64,000 nucleotides of DNA from Paludibacteraceae bacterium (GCA_017478225.1 JAFVDX010000002.1:62001-126000); one strand, 5' to 3'. Positions 18,000 to 27,667 are shown, counted from the first letter of the stretch. Made by a program: numbers and translations. Notes: a model not told the origin generated them from the letters alone.

Positions 18000-18950
18000 A
18001 TGATTAATGAAGAGCCAATGATATCTGTCTTAATGCCCGTCTATAATGAAGAATTGTACTTAAAAGAAGCATTAGATAGTATATTAAATCAGACATACTC
18101 AAATTTTGAACTGATAATAATTAATGATTGTTCTACCGATGCTACGGAACAAATAATTTTAGGCTATTCTGATCCTCGAATTCATTACTTCAAAAATGAA
18201 AGAAATTTAGGAATAGTTGGGACCCTAAATTATGGGTTGGGGTTATGTAAAAATAAATATATTGCGAGATTTGATGGAAATGATATAAATCACTTAGACA
18301 GATTTGAAAAACAAATAAATTACATGGAAACCCATAATAATGTTGTAGCATGTGGATGTTATTTTACGATTATTGGGAAAGAAGATCAAGGTGCAATTGA
18401 TATTGCATCAAATCCAGATGATATACGCTGTGATATGGCACTGTATTCTCAAGTTCCGCATACATTTGTTATGTTAAGAAATGATGTGATATGCAGTAAA
18501 GGACTGCGTTATAAAGAGGAATATAGATACGCTGAAGACTATAAATTATGGACTGAATTATTGCAATATGGTGATATATTTAATATACCAGAGATTTTAG
18601 GCAAGGTAAGAATAGTTAATGAAGGAATAAGTGTAGCGCATATTGATAGGCAGAGACAATTATCTGATAGAGTTAGAAAAGATTATCTACTGCAGTTGGG
18701 TATTAAAACAAACTTTACTCTCGGAGAAATTGTAGGAGGTAAATTAACAAAAGAGCAGGTAAAAGAGACCTTGATAAATTACTATCCTTTTATCATTCGC
18801 TGTAAACCATATAATTGGATACGCAAAAACTATGTGTCGTGTTTGAAAAAATATATGAAACAATTAGGCAGATTTGAAAGAGTAAAAGAGTTGAGAAAAT
18901 TCAATACAATTCTTAGTATAAAGGATTGTTTGTCAATTGTTATTAAATAA
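18000..18950 (+). CDS. Family 2 glycosyltransferase with DGND motif
   Basis: 316 residues with ISVLMPVYNEELYLKEAL at the start and INDCST at 41-46. At residues 91-95 the usual DxD region reads FDGND, a variant known in GT2 enzymes. The AEDYKLW motif near 179 provides the putative catalytic acid pair. A 49-bp AT-rich gap precedes it. The protein ends in a basic and hydrophobic tail. The next gene begins 1 bp after its stop. Confidence 0.85.
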   Translation: MINEEPMISVLMPVYNEELYLKEALDSILNQTYSNFELIIINDCSTDATEQIILGYSDPRIHYFKNERNLGIVGTLNYGLGLCKNKYIARFDGNDINHLDRFEKQINYMETHNNVVACGCYFTIIGKEDQGAIDIASNPDDIRCDMALYSQVPHTFVMLRNDVICSKGLRYKEEYRYAEDYKLWTELLQYGDIFNIPEILGKVRIVNEGISVAHIDRQRQLSDRVRKDYLLQLGIKTNFTLGEIVGGKLTKEQVKETLINYYPFIIRCKPYNWIRKNYVSCLKKYMKQLGRFERVKELRKFNTILSIKDCLSIVIK

Positions 18951-18951
18951 G

Positions 18952-19791
18952 ATGTTTTCGGTAATTATAACTTGTTATAAAGAAGGACGGGATTTGCTTC
19001 GTGCAGTTGAGTCTGTGCGAAGGCAGACATATAAAGACTACGAGATAATTGTAGTTAAGGACTATTCTACGCACTCCCAGACGCTTGCCGCGTGTCATGA
19101 ATTGGAGGCAGAGGGCGTAAAAGTGATATATGCTGAGCATAATTTAGGACTTTCAGGAGCAAGAAATATAGGGATAGAACAGGCATCATTTGATTATATC
19201 CAATTCCTTGACGCTGACGATGAATTGCCGGAGAATACGTTGAAAAACATAGCAGATACCATTATAAAATATGGAGAGGTAGAGGCTGTTTTTGGAGATT
19301 ATATATTAGATACAGGCGTAGAAAAAAGCCGCATTATTTGTTCAAATACTGATGTTATAACTATTAAAGAATATTTCAGAAAACATAAAATTATAGGCAC
19401 ATTATGTTATAAGAAATCTTTATTGCAGCAAATTGGCGGTTATAGCATGAAATATTCAATAGGGTGTCAAGATGTAGATTTGCATTTGCGCTTGTTTGAA
19501 AATGGTGTAAAATATACATATTGCCCGGAGGTCTTATATATATGGAATAAGCGTGAATACGGCATGAATACGTCTACACATAACGCTGAGTCGTTTGACG
19601 AGTGCATGTATGAGCATCGCGATTTTGTGGCACCATATATCGGAAAACGCTACCTGTTAGGACTTCTAAAAAGTCATGGCAATAAAGAAGAGTATTGCCG
19701 ATATTTTCGTCAGTACGCCCCTCGGTGGTGTCGCTGGGCAACGATACTTCCCTTCCCATTATTAACCAAATTCGCAAGATTTGTTAAATGA
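18952..19791 (+). CDS. Family 2 glycosyltransferase
   Basis: 279 residues from the ATG at 18952; an earlier in-frame start at 18937 would overlap the previous gene. MFSVIITCYKEGRDLLRAV opens the GT-A fold, KDYST replaces the common DDxST, and FLDADD is at 85-90. CQDVDLHLRLFENG near 176 carries the acidic pair in the place of the ED motif. The end overlaps the next start by 4 bp (ATGA), which indicates translational coupling. Confidence 0.85.
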   Translation: MFSVIITCYKEGRDLLRAVESVRRQTYKDYEIIVVKDYSTHSQTLAACHELEAEGVKVIYAEHNLGLSGARNIGIEQASFDYIQFLDADDELPENTLKNIADTIIKYGEVEAVFGDYILDTGVEKSRIICSNTDVITIKEYFRKHKIIGTLCYKKSLLQQIGGYSMKYSIGCQDVDLHLRLFENGVKYTYCPEVLYIWNKREYGMNTSTHNAESFDECMYEHRDFVAPYIGKRYLLGLLKSHGNKEEYCRYFRQYAPRWCRWATILPFPLLTKFARFVK

Positions 19792-20618
19792 CAAAACTTC
19801 CTAAAATATCAATCATCACACCCGTCTACAATCGAGTAGAGATGCTTGAGCAGACGATATTGTCTGTGCTGAAACAAAAATATTCTAACTTGGAATATAT
19901 CATCGTTGACGGAGGTTCAACAGATGGCACCGTGGATCTTATAAAACATTATGAAGAAAGCATAATGGAAGGTGAGTTTGAAGGTGTGGAGTTAAAGTGG
20001 CTGTCTGAAAAAGATAATGGTATGTACCATGCCATAATGAAAGGTATGAAACTCGCAACAGGTGATGTCGTGGCATGGATAAATTCCGATGATATGTACC
20101 ATACAGGAGCATTACATATTGTTGGAGAGTTATTTGCTCAACTACCAGATGTGGCGTGGCTTACAGGTACGCCAACGCTTTACAATTCTCAGGGATTGTG
20201 TGTAAAAACGTTTCCCACTCAATACTGGACATGGAAACGTTTTCAACGAGGTGATTTCCGCTGGCTGCAACAAGAAAGTACATTTTTCAGACGCGAGTTG
20301 TTCAATAGAGTAGGTGGCTTGAATTTAGAATATAAGTTGGCTGCCGATTTTGATTTATGGTGTAAGATGTTTCAGGTGGCGCGCCTATATTCTGTGTCAA
20401 CGATTTTGGGCGGTTTTCGACAGCACGGCAACCAATTGTCGGTCGCAGGTGTTGCCAAATACGAGGCGGAGGTAAAACAAATATGCCAAAGTTTCGCAAT
20501 CGGGTATAAACCATACTTCACTAACCGTTGGCTGAAGAAAGTCATCAGTTATTTTGACACCCGTAGCGCGGTATGTTACTCATTTGAATCAGGCAAATGG
20601 GAAATCACACGAAAATGA
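19788..20618 (+). CDS. Family 2 glycosyltransferase (WcaA/WcaE-like)
   Basis: 276 residues with KISIITPVYNRVEMLEQT at the start, VDGGSTDGT at 40-48 and WINSDDMY at 97-104. QQESTFFRRELF near 160 and AADFDLWCKMF near 184 are typical of colanic-acid type GT2 enzymes. It starts inside the stop of the previous gene. It is a cytoplasmic transferase of unknown specificity. Confidence 0.85.
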   Translation: MTKLPKISIITPVYNRVEMLEQTILSVLKQKYSNLEYIIVDGGSTDGTVDLIKHYEESIMEGEFEGVELKWLSEKDNGMYHAIMKGMKLATGDVVAWINSDDMYHTGALHIVGELFAQLPDVAWLTGTPTLYNSQGLCVKTFPTQYWTWKRFQRGDFRWLQQESTFFRRELFNRVGGLNLEYKLAADFDLWCKMFQVARLYSVSTILGGFRQHGNQLSVAGVAKYEAEVKQICQSFAIGYKPYFTNRWLKKVISYFDTRSAVCYSFESGKWEITRK

Positions 20619-20684
20619 CATTGTCAATGTAAGTTATATTTCTAACGTTACTTAATAATCAAGTTGAATCTTAATAGTCGAAAT

Positions 20685-21686
20685 ATGAAAGTATATGTAG
20701 ATCCTGCGTTCAACGCATTATATGCTACTTTCTACTATAAGGGGTTGAGAGATTTATATGGGAAAAATAATGTAATTCTTACAAGTAAACCATTCTCTAA
20801 TTTGCATTATCAATCAGAAACTCATATATTTGCTTTTGTAGTTGAAGGCAGAAAATATGCAATTGATTTCGCTGATTCAAATGATATTTTGTATGAAGAT
20901 TTTCTGAGTTGGGCAGATGTATATGCTAAAGTGAATTATAATAGTAATTTTATTCCGCCATGTTGGCAAAATAAAGTGGTAAAATGTGGCCCAAATTATT
21001 CCATTGGACTTACTAACAATAAATATATTGCAGCCTTGCAATGTGTCAAACACTACTTGCTATGCCACAGAAGAGTAGATTATAGTTTTGCTAAATATCT
21101 TTCGCGTTACATAATGTCTTCTAAAAGAAAAACTTTGGTGGAGTTATCATGTGAAAAAGAAAAATATATATTTTTTGTGTCAACGCTTTGGTGGGGACAA
21201 GAAAAGGTGAATAAAGCAAGGATAAACTTTATTAGAGCCTGCTTAGAATTACAAAAAGAAGGTAAAATAACTTTTGAAGGCGGACTGATACCTGATGCTC
21301 AACAAAATACTGATGGGATAAAGGATATTATTTTTAAGGACAGAATACCATATAATGAATATATGCTAAAACTTTCCCAATCATCAATTGCATTTAATAC
21401 TCCCGCTTATTTTGATTGTCATGGTTGGAAATTACCTGAATATATGTCAATGAATAAGGTTATATTATCAACTCCTTTTGTAAACGAATTGCCTGTTCCT
21501 CTGAAGCATAAAGAGAATATCTATTTTGTTGAAGATACGGAAGTTTCCACAATCAAAAAGTCGATAATGGAATTATTGCAAAATAATGATTTGTACAATA
21601 ACATTAAACTAAATATAAAGGAATATTATAACAGAAATATTCGTGAAGATATTTGTGTTGATAATCTCGTAAAAGCAAAGCAATGA
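20685..21686 (+). CDS. Probable glycosyltransferase, unassigned family
   Basis: 333 residues from the ATG at 20685; an upstream TTG in frame at 20664 is less likely. No standard motif is decisive. KYIFFVSTLWWGQEKVNKAR followed by RIPYNEYMLKLSQSSIAFNT, PAYFDCHGWKLPEYM and NKVILSTPFVNELP resembles the C-terminal Rossmann half of GT-B enzymes. The position among transferases and the 4-bp overlap with the next gene support a role in the same pathway. Assignment is by fold resemblance only. Confidence 0.55.
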   Translation: MKVYVDPAFNALYATFYYKGLRDLYGKNNVILTSKPFSNLHYQSETHIFAFVVEGRKYAIDFADSNDILYEDFLSWADVYAKVNYNSNFIPPCWQNKVVKCGPNYSIGLTNNKYIAALQCVKHYLLCHRRVDYSFAKYLSRYIMSSKRKTLVELSCEKEKYIFFVSTLWWGQEKVNKARINFIRACLELQKEGKITFEGGLIPDAQQNTDGIKDIIFKDRIPYNEYMLKLSQSSIAFNTPAYFDCHGWKLPEYMSMNKVILSTPFVNELPVPLKHKENIYFVEDTEVSTIKKSIMELLQNNDLYNNIKLNIKEYYNRNIREDICVDNLVKAKQ

Positions 21687-23542
21687 AAGAACTACATCTT
21701 TTTATAATATGGGAACGAGGCAGATATGCTCAGGATAAAATTTTAACTCATATTGAAGAGCATTTTTCAGTAGTTAAAATCTATGATGTGTTATGGAGTC
21801 CAAGTTTAGTAGCCCTGAATTTCTCTCGATTTTATGGTACAAAATTACCTGACCGTTCATTCAAAGAAAAAGAATGTGGTCGCGGACGTTTTTTGTTGGT
21901 TATTGTTTATGACGAGCATCCAATATATCAAAAACGATTCACAAGCAAAGGTGAGCAACTGGTCAATGTTAATATGTTCGATGCCAAATCGTTGTATAGA
22001 AAGTGGACGGGAGGCGGTCATAAAATCCATGCTACAAACTCACCAGAAGAGACAAATCATGATATCACTTTGTTGCTCGGACTTAATACTGAGGATTTTA
22101 TAAGGCAAATAGCACCCGTAAAAGAAATTGACATAATCCACAAAGATTTAGTCGGAGCAACGGGATGGAAGAGCATTTCGCAGTTGTTCTATGTAATGAA
22201 TAATTGTATGGAATATGTTGTGCTACGAAATTGGGAGTGTCTCCCCGAACAATATACTCTTGCAGAGCATGGTGACATTGATATATTAGTGTATGATAGA
22301 GAAAATGCCGTATTTGTCCTTAATGCCACTAAAATACATAAAGATCCTAAAAGAGTTGCATATAATGTTTTAATCAATAATACAAATGTGCCGTTTGATG
22401 TAAGATACATAGGTGATAATTATTATTGTTCACATTGGCAGTATCAGTTGTTAGAAAATATAATATACTATAAGAATATTGTCAAAGTGTTAGATCCTCA
22501 AAACCATTTATATACTTTACTATATCATGGTCTAATCCATAAATGGGAAATTAAAAAAGACTATGTTGAAACTATTCTGAGGTTGGCAAAACAATTGGGT
22601 GTAGAATTATCGTCCAACTTTTCCAATGCCACTGATGTACTTGTTAACTTTATGCAACATAACGGCTATGAGTTCATTAAACCCAATGATGATTCAGTTA
22701 TATGGAATATTGAATATAAGCCCGTAAGCGAATATATCAATCGATTCAACGGAGTGATATGTAGTTATAACGCTTTCCCGTGTAATCATATTTGGTATGT
22801 AAGTAAAGTGTTTAAGTGCGACGGGGCATATATAAAAGTCGGCTCCAAAGCAAATATTGACAATGAATATCAGTGCTTGAAACAATTACAAAGGTACGAT
22901 TGTTTCCCCAAAATTATATCCCATAGAAATGTGCATGGAGAGTTCTGCTTAGAAATAGAGGCAATCGATGGGATTAATATGTCAGACTATTTCCACAAAT
23001 CAGAACATCTCAATAAAAGACATTTGAATAACTTTATTTTGCAATGTGTGGATATCCTAACGATACTGAAAAAAGAACACATTGCACATCGTGACATCAG
23101 CCCCGAACAATTCCTCATTACAAATGCCGGAAAAGTGTATCTTATTGATTTTGGTTGGGCAAGACGTGATGTTGTTTCTAGAACTGTGAGTAACTCGTTG
23201 ATAATCCCCCCCCCCGCAATATGCGGGGCACGATATAAAGTGAATGGTGATGCTACAACTGATTTCCAGATGTTTGCCACAATGTTGATATTTTGGTTCA
23301 AAAATATGCCATATTTGAAACAGGTCGAAGATGTTCTTTTTTCAGTTGATGACAATTTCGAGACAGTGAAGGAAGAAGTGAAGAAGTCGCTTGATTCAAA
23401 ATATTTTACATTGAAAGATTACTATATTTTAATTGGTAAGGGGGTAAACAAATCTTTATCAAGCAAAGTGTCTAAGTATATAAATATAGCAAAAAAATCA
23501 TTAAGATTTATAAAAAGATCAATTAAAAAATTGTTTTCTTAA
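21683..23542 (+). CDS. Nucleotidyltransferase-like / protein-kinase-like fusion with a C10 tract
   Basis: A 619-residue protein with at least three parts. Residues 1-150 are unassigned. A nucleotidyltransferase-like core has HGDIDILVYD at 196-205. The C-terminal half, from about 360, is kinase-like: YIKVG with a candidate ATP-binding Lys near 384, HRDISPEQFLI at 469-479 as catalytic loop, and DFGWA at 489-493 as metal-binding motif. By context it probably phosphorylates or modifies a glycan or lipid-linked sugar, as LPS core kinases do, rather than proteins; this is inference. A run of ten Cs at 23206-23215 falls after the DFG motif and is in frame, encoding Pro-Pro-Pro. The gene overlaps the upstream one by 4 bp. 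Confidence 0.6.
   Translation: MKELHLFIIWERGRYAQDKILTHIEEHFSVVKIYDVLWSPSLVALNFSRFYGTKLPDRSFKEKECGRGRFLLVIVYDEHPIYQKRFTSKGEQLVNVNMFDAKSLYRKWTGGGHKIHATNSPEETNHDITLLLGLNTEDFIRQIAPVKEIDIIHKDLVGATGWKSISQLFYVMNNCMEYVVLRNWECLPEQYTLAEHGDIDILVYDRENAVFVLNATKIHKDPKRVAYNVLINNTNVPFDVRYIGDNYYCSHWQYQLLENIIYYKNIVKVLDPQNHLYTLLYHGLIHKWEIKKDYVETILRLAKQLGVELSSNFSNATDVLVNFMQHNGYEFIKPNDDSVIWNIEYKPVSEYINRFNGVICSYNAFPCNHIWYVSKVFKCDGAYIKVGSKANIDNEYQCLKQLQRYDCFPKIISHRNVHGEFCLEIEAIDGINMSDYFHKSEHLNKRHLNNFILQCVDILTILKKEHIAHRDISPEQFLITNAGKVYLIDFGWARRDVVSRTVSNSLIIPPPAICGARYKVNGDATTDFQMFATMLIFWFKNMPYLKQVEDVLFSVDDNFETVKEEVKKSLDSKYFTLKDYYILIGKGVNKSLSSKVSKYINIAKKSLRFIKRSIKKLFS
23206..23215 (+). repeat. Poly-C tract (C10) in kinase-like gene
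   Basis: Ten Cs, the longest homopolymeric G/C run in the window, in frame. A one-base slip would remove the C-lobe of the kinase-like domain. Confidence 0.85.
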
Positions 23543-23629
23543 AAATTAACCATTATCGCAATAACAGCGATATAGTCGGTGTTTTTACCTGAATTGTTAA
23601 AAACTGAAATCATAAATTATATTCTAACA

Positions 23630-24949
23630 CTACTGTCCACTAAAAAAATGGACGATTAAAAATTTAAGTCAAACAATAACGGTTCACTTGAATCAAGACG
23701 TTCTTTGTCATTTTGAAAATTAGTTTTGTTGAGCAACTCCGTAAGGTGCATTTTGTTTGTCAGTGATACACTCAAAACGTGTAAAAGTTCATAGGTTGTC
23801 AGCTCAAGTTTCATATCGTGTTGCACACAATTGCCACCAAACAAAATGTGATGATAGCCACAAAAATTTGTATCTTGACAGCATTGAGCGATGTGCCGTA
23901 AAAATGCTTTATCTTGAGGTGCTGTTTGAGCCATTTGAAAAACAACTCAATCTGCCACCTGTTGCGATAAAGTTCTGCCACTTCCAATGCAGTCAAATCA
24001 AAGTTATTGGTCAGGAAAATAAACTCACGTTTGTTCTCTTCGTCCCAATATCTTATCAATCGCAAGGGTTCAGGATAATAATCCCTCGGATAAAATCCTG
24101 TAAAACATATTGTGCTATCAGACAATACATTTGGTGGTAGTTTCCGTTTCCACGATATGCGCTTGTATTGTACATTCTTCTTTGCTCTAACCACGAAATT
24201 AGCACCTAATTGTCGGATAAGATACAAGCGACTGAAGTCATTATATCCTCTGTCGAAGATATAGTAAGAACCTTTCTCGTATGGTATCTCATCCATCACA
24301 TTGATGTCATTTACTTTGGCTTCAGTGATATAGGCAAATGTGGGTACTCCGGCTTGTACATCAAACATTGTATGCACCTTTATGCCACCTTTCTTTTTGC
24401 GGAATTTTGCCCAAGTGAAAAGTGAAAGACATAGGTCGATTGTAGTGCTGTCAAAAGCATAGACATTGCCGTCTAATCCTAACTTGTCGGTTGCTCGTTT
24501 ACGCCGTGCTTCGGCTATCATATAATAGGCAAAATCTTCAAAAATGCGGTAGTCACGTTGCTCATTTGCCTTTGAAAGATTGCTCCGTGAAATGCTTTTT
24601 CCAATGCCTAAATGGTACAATTTTGAGCGATGTGCTTGGAGGACTATAACGACATCTCGCAAACTTGCCGACCTGCTGAGCTGCCCGAAGATAAGCGTAA
24701 GTAACTGATTCCAACAGGTATAATGCTTGACATAGTGGTCGCCATTATACTTACGAACGAGGTTGTTGAAATGGTTGCGGTCAAGAAATTCAATCACCTG
24801 TGAGAAAATGTATTTGATTTTATTCATAGGGATATAAGTTTTTCCCTACAAAGTTACAAATTCAAATCCGTTGACTCAAATTATCGCTGTAATAAACTAA
24901 TTTTCAATAATTCAAAGAACTTTATCTTGATTTATAGTGGACACTAATG
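23630..24949. mobile_element. IS4-type insertion sequence with defective transposase
   Basis: An element of about 1.32 kb. The left end CTACTGTCCACTAAAAA and the reverse complement of the right end, CATTAGTGTCCACTATAAA, form imperfect terminal inverted repeats that share TGTCCACTA. An 11-bp direct repeat ATATTCTAACA flanks it at 23619-23629 and 24950-24960, consistent with the 10-13 bp target duplications of the IS4 family. The exact boundary is ambiguous by about 2 bp because repeat and duplication meet. It is inserted 2 bp before the ATG of a glycosyltransferase gene, so it separates that gene from the upstream transcript. Confidence 0.8.
23656..24827 (-). pseudogene. IS4 family transposase (DUF4372 + DDE), frameshifted
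   Basis: The main frame (24827 to 23811) gives 338 residues with an N-terminal DUF4372-like region (FSQVIEFLDRNHFNNLVRKY). DDE residues appear in AFDSTTIDL, IFDRGYNDFS and YRNRWQIELFFKWLKQH. It stops after VAIVCNTI. The true C-terminus, DMKLELTTYELLHVLSVSL through LLFDLNF, lies in another frame and ends at 23656. The shift is explained by one extra TG in GTGTG near 23824-23829: removing it restores VAIVQHDMK. The element is probably unable to transpose by itself. Confidence 0.8.
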
Positions 24950-24962
24950 ATATTCTAACATT

Positions 24963-25891
24963 ATGAAATTGGAATTATTTGAGAGCCGGGTTGTTGCGAA
25001 TAATAGTCTTTCTACCCCCCCCACCAACCATTCGCAGGGCGAAAAAACTGTTTAGTATCTGTGATAATCCCCACATATAATCATCAGGATGTAATAGGAG
25101 AAACATTAAATGCGCTGACTAAACAAACATATAACAACATTGAGTTTGTAATATCAGATGATTGTTCGAATGATAATACATGGAATGTGATACAGGCCTA
25201 TATACCAAAATTAGAGAAATTAGGTAAAGTATTTGCTCATAAACAAGATAGGAATCTTGGAATTTGTGAAAATTATAATTACTTATTCTCTTGTGTTCAT
25301 GGCGATATAGTTGTTATTAACGAAGGAGATGATGTGTCAATGCCAGATAGAATTGTAAAGGTAGTGAATTATTTTTTCGAAAACCCTAGGTTAGTCTTAT
25401 TGCAATCATCTTATATTCTGTACAAAGATGATGAATACTTCGAAGTTAGTGATAAAAATTTGGCAGGTAAATATAGTATTACAAATTACAAATATGGTAA
25501 AATTCCTTCTTTCGCAGGGTGCGCGATGGGGTTCCGTTATGAATTAATAAGTAACTTTCCCCAATTTGATAATAAAACCCCTTGGGTAGATGATGCATTA
25601 GGCAGAAGAGCATTATTGTTAGGTGAATTTATGCAAGTGGATGATAAGCTCTTGTTATATAGAATATGGGATAAGAATACAAGTAGCGATGGTATGGGTA
25701 GAGGAATAAAAAGACTCAGATTTCTACAACAAGATTTTAAGGATATAAGGTATGCATATAAAAATGGAATTATTCAATTATCTGATTTTATAAGAATAAG
25801 AATGGTAGTTCTTCGAGAAATGGCAATTACAATGTTGAACACATGTGTAATTTACAGGAAGTTACGAAATTTAATTAAGAATAAGGATTAA
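24963..25891 (+). pseudogene. Family 2 glycosyltransferase, start region out of frame at a C8 tract
   Basis: The GT-A frame is open from 25007 and includes LVSVIIPTYNHQDVIGET, SDDCSND and NEGDD. The only early start codon in that frame is GTG at 25061, which deletes the first strand of the fold. An ATG at 24963 reads MKLELFESRVVANNSLSTPP and runs into eight Cs at 25015-25022, after which it is out of frame. Nine (or six) Cs would join the two into a 310-residue enzyme. The IS element lies just upstream. As read, the gene is off or makes a shortened product from 25061. Confidence 0.7.
25015..25022 (+). repeat. Poly-C tract (C8) near the start of a glycosyltransferase gene
   Basis: Eight Cs about 17 codons after the ATG at 24963; a +1 length change would bring the enzyme into frame. 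Confidence 0.85.
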
Positions 25892-25893
25892 GT

Positions 25894-26700
25894 ATGACTC
25901 TATCAATTATCACGATAACATATAACAATCTGGGTGGTTTGAAGCGTTCTGTGGAGTCGGTGCTGAGACAGAACTATCGTAATTGGGAACTCATCGTAGT
26001 TGATGGCGGCTCTACGGACGGCACGAAACAATGGCTGCGAGAAACGGCAGATACCCGTTTACGCTATGTCTCTGAGCCTGACAATGGTATCTACGACGCA
26101 CAGAATAAGGGCATCGGCATGGCACGTGGCGAATACTGCTTTTTCCTCAATGCCGGTGATGTGTTTTGCGATAATTATGTGCTTGAAAAGATGCTACTTG
26201 GAGAGAAGAGCGACATCGTTTATGGAAATGAGATTGAGGTGTTCTATGAAGAAGGTAAAATCCTGAAAAAGAGTAGAGTATGGGGAGTTGAAAATCCTAC
26301 TATGGTGGATATTTATCTTAGTTGCATGAAACATCAGGCCACTTTTATCAAACGAAGTCTTTTTGATAGGTTTGGGGTGTATGATGAAAGTCTTAAAATA
26401 TGTGCAGATTGGGAGTGGTTTTTCAGGGTGATAGGTTTCAATGATGATGTATCTTTGCATTACAAGAATGTAGATGTGGCTTTGTTTGAAGCAGGCGGAT
26501 ATAGTTATACGCATCCTGATATTTGCAAGAAAGAAAAAGAGATTATCATAAATAAATATATTCAATCCTCAAGGCTGAAGGCTGATTTAGATTTTCTTGC
26601 GCATTACAAGCGTTTGCGAGAGGCAGAAAAAAATCCTGTGCTGCGATTTTTATTGCGTTCTACAATGTGGTGCGTAAAATTTTTCATGCGAAAGCATTAA
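25894..26700 (+). CDS. Family 2 glycosyltransferase
   Basis: 268 residues. MTLSIITITYNNLGGL is followed by VDGGSTDGT at 36-44 and LNAGD at 85-89 in place of the usual DxD. MKHQATFIKRSLFD and CADWEWFFRV are typical of WcaE-like enzymes. It starts 2 bp after the previous stop. The first half uses more G and C than its neighbours. After it come 262 bp without a gene. Confidence 0.85.
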   Translation: MTLSIITITYNNLGGLKRSVESVLRQNYRNWELIVVDGGSTDGTKQWLRETADTRLRYVSEPDNGIYDAQNKGIGMARGEYCFFLNAGDVFCDNYVLEKMLLGEKSDIVYGNEIEVFYEEGKILKKSRVWGVENPTMVDIYLSCMKHQATFIKRSLFDRFGVYDESLKICADWEWFFRVIGFNDDVSLHYKNVDVALFEAGGYSYTHPDICKKEKEIIINKYIQSSRLKADLDFLAHYKRLREAEKNPVLRFLLRSTMWCVKFFMRKH

Positions 26701-26709
26701 GGAGTTGTC

Positions 26710-26905
26710 GCATTATTATTTTACTAAAGATCCGATTTCATGGAATCAACAAATTATAATTTTTCTTTATCTACTAATTGTTCGAATTAAATGAAAAGAT
26801 TTTTAATATTTACAAATTTAGCAAATTAAACGAAAAACTACATTTTCTTTGTTCTTTTTGATTTGTCAAAAATCATCAAAAATAATTCAAAAATGTCTTC
26901 CATTT
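26710..26905 (-). repeat. Decayed MITE-like sequence, inverted
   Basis: The gap 26701-26962 contains AATTAAACGAAAAACTAC and CAAAAATCATCAAAAATAAT, reverse complements of the conserved core of the MITE-like family. No ORF or clear promoter was seen in it. Confidence 0.4.
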
Positions 26906-26962
26906 CCTACCTGATGGATGGGGATATTAGATATGACAAGTGAGAGAGTTTAGTAATATATT

Positions 26963-27667
26963 ATGATACCTAAGATAATTCATTATTGTTGGTTTGGTCA
27001 AAAGCCGCAGCCAAAAGTGGTAAAGAAGTGCATTCAGACTTGGCACAAGCACATGCCTGATTATGAGTTGATGCTTTGGAATGAGCAAAACTCACCGATG
27101 GATCATCCTTTTGTTCGTTCAGCCTATGAGGCAAAAAAATACGCTTTTGTGGCAGACTATGTGCGTTTTTGGGCTTTGTATAACTATGGTGGGGTGTATT
27201 TGGATACTGATATGTATGTACTCAAGAGTTTCGATGACTTGCTTGATGCTAAATTCTTCGGTGGTTGGGAAACTCCGATGTCTGCTACAACTGACAGTGC
27301 CTCTGCCCCAAAGGCAGAAGGCACTGTCAGTTGCGGCGCCCTCGGGGCTTGCGCCCTCGGGGTGGAAACAAAAGAGATATTGGATAAATACGACTCAATG
27401 GTGTTTGATGTTAAGAATTTGGACTCATATATTATCCCTCGTGTAATAACTCCGATACTTCTCAAACATAAAGATGAAATAAAAATATATCCCTATGACT
27501 ATTTCTATGCTTTTCCTTTCGATAAGCGTATGGAACATGATTTTATGAAATATGCCACTGAAAACTCTTACGCCATGCATCTATGGGATTTGAGTTGGTA
27601 TCCGTGGTATAAAAAAATAATAAGGCAAATAGTAATAGAAATTAAAAAATTACTTAGACATGCATAG
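26963..27667 (+). CDS. Glycosyltransferase with DXD sugar-binding motif (GT32/Och1-like)
   Basis: 234 residues. IPKIIHYCWFGQKP at the start, FVADYVRFWALYNYGGVYLD with the DTD metal motif at 81-83, and a C-terminal YAMHLWDLSW give the capsular-polysaccharide Gly_transf_sug pattern. Residues about 109-134 (TTDSASAPKAEGTVS and a Gly/Ala/Cys-rich stretch) look like an insertion: the DNA under them is a GC-rich hairpin plus a direct repeat. The stop overlaps the next gene by 8 bp. Confidence 0.8.
   Translation: MIPKIIHYCWFGQKPQPKVVKKCIQTWHKHMPDYELMLWNEQNSPMDHPFVRSAYEAKKYAFVADYVRFWALYNYGGVYLDTDMYVLKSFDDLLDAKFFGGWETPMSATTDSASAPKAEGTVSCGALGACALGVETKEILDKYDSMVFDVKNLDSYIIPRVITPILLKHKDEIKIYPYDYFYAFPFDKRMEHDFMKYATENSYAMHLWDLSWYPWYKKIIRQIVIEIKKLLRHA
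27289..27332 (+). other. Intragenic palindromic insertion
   Basis: The left arm AACTGACAGTGCCTCTGCC (27289-27307) pairs with 27313-27332 with a single bulged A; the loop is 5 nt. It is followed by a GCGCCCTCGGGG direct repeat (about 27334-27362). The insert keeps the frame and encodes TTDSASAP...KAEGTVS. Confidence 0.75.

Noticed and set aside
23656..24827. Programmed frameshifting in the transposase
   Set aside because: The shift is near the C-terminus, at a GTGTG duplication rather than an A-rich slippery site, and IS4-type transposases normally have one frame.
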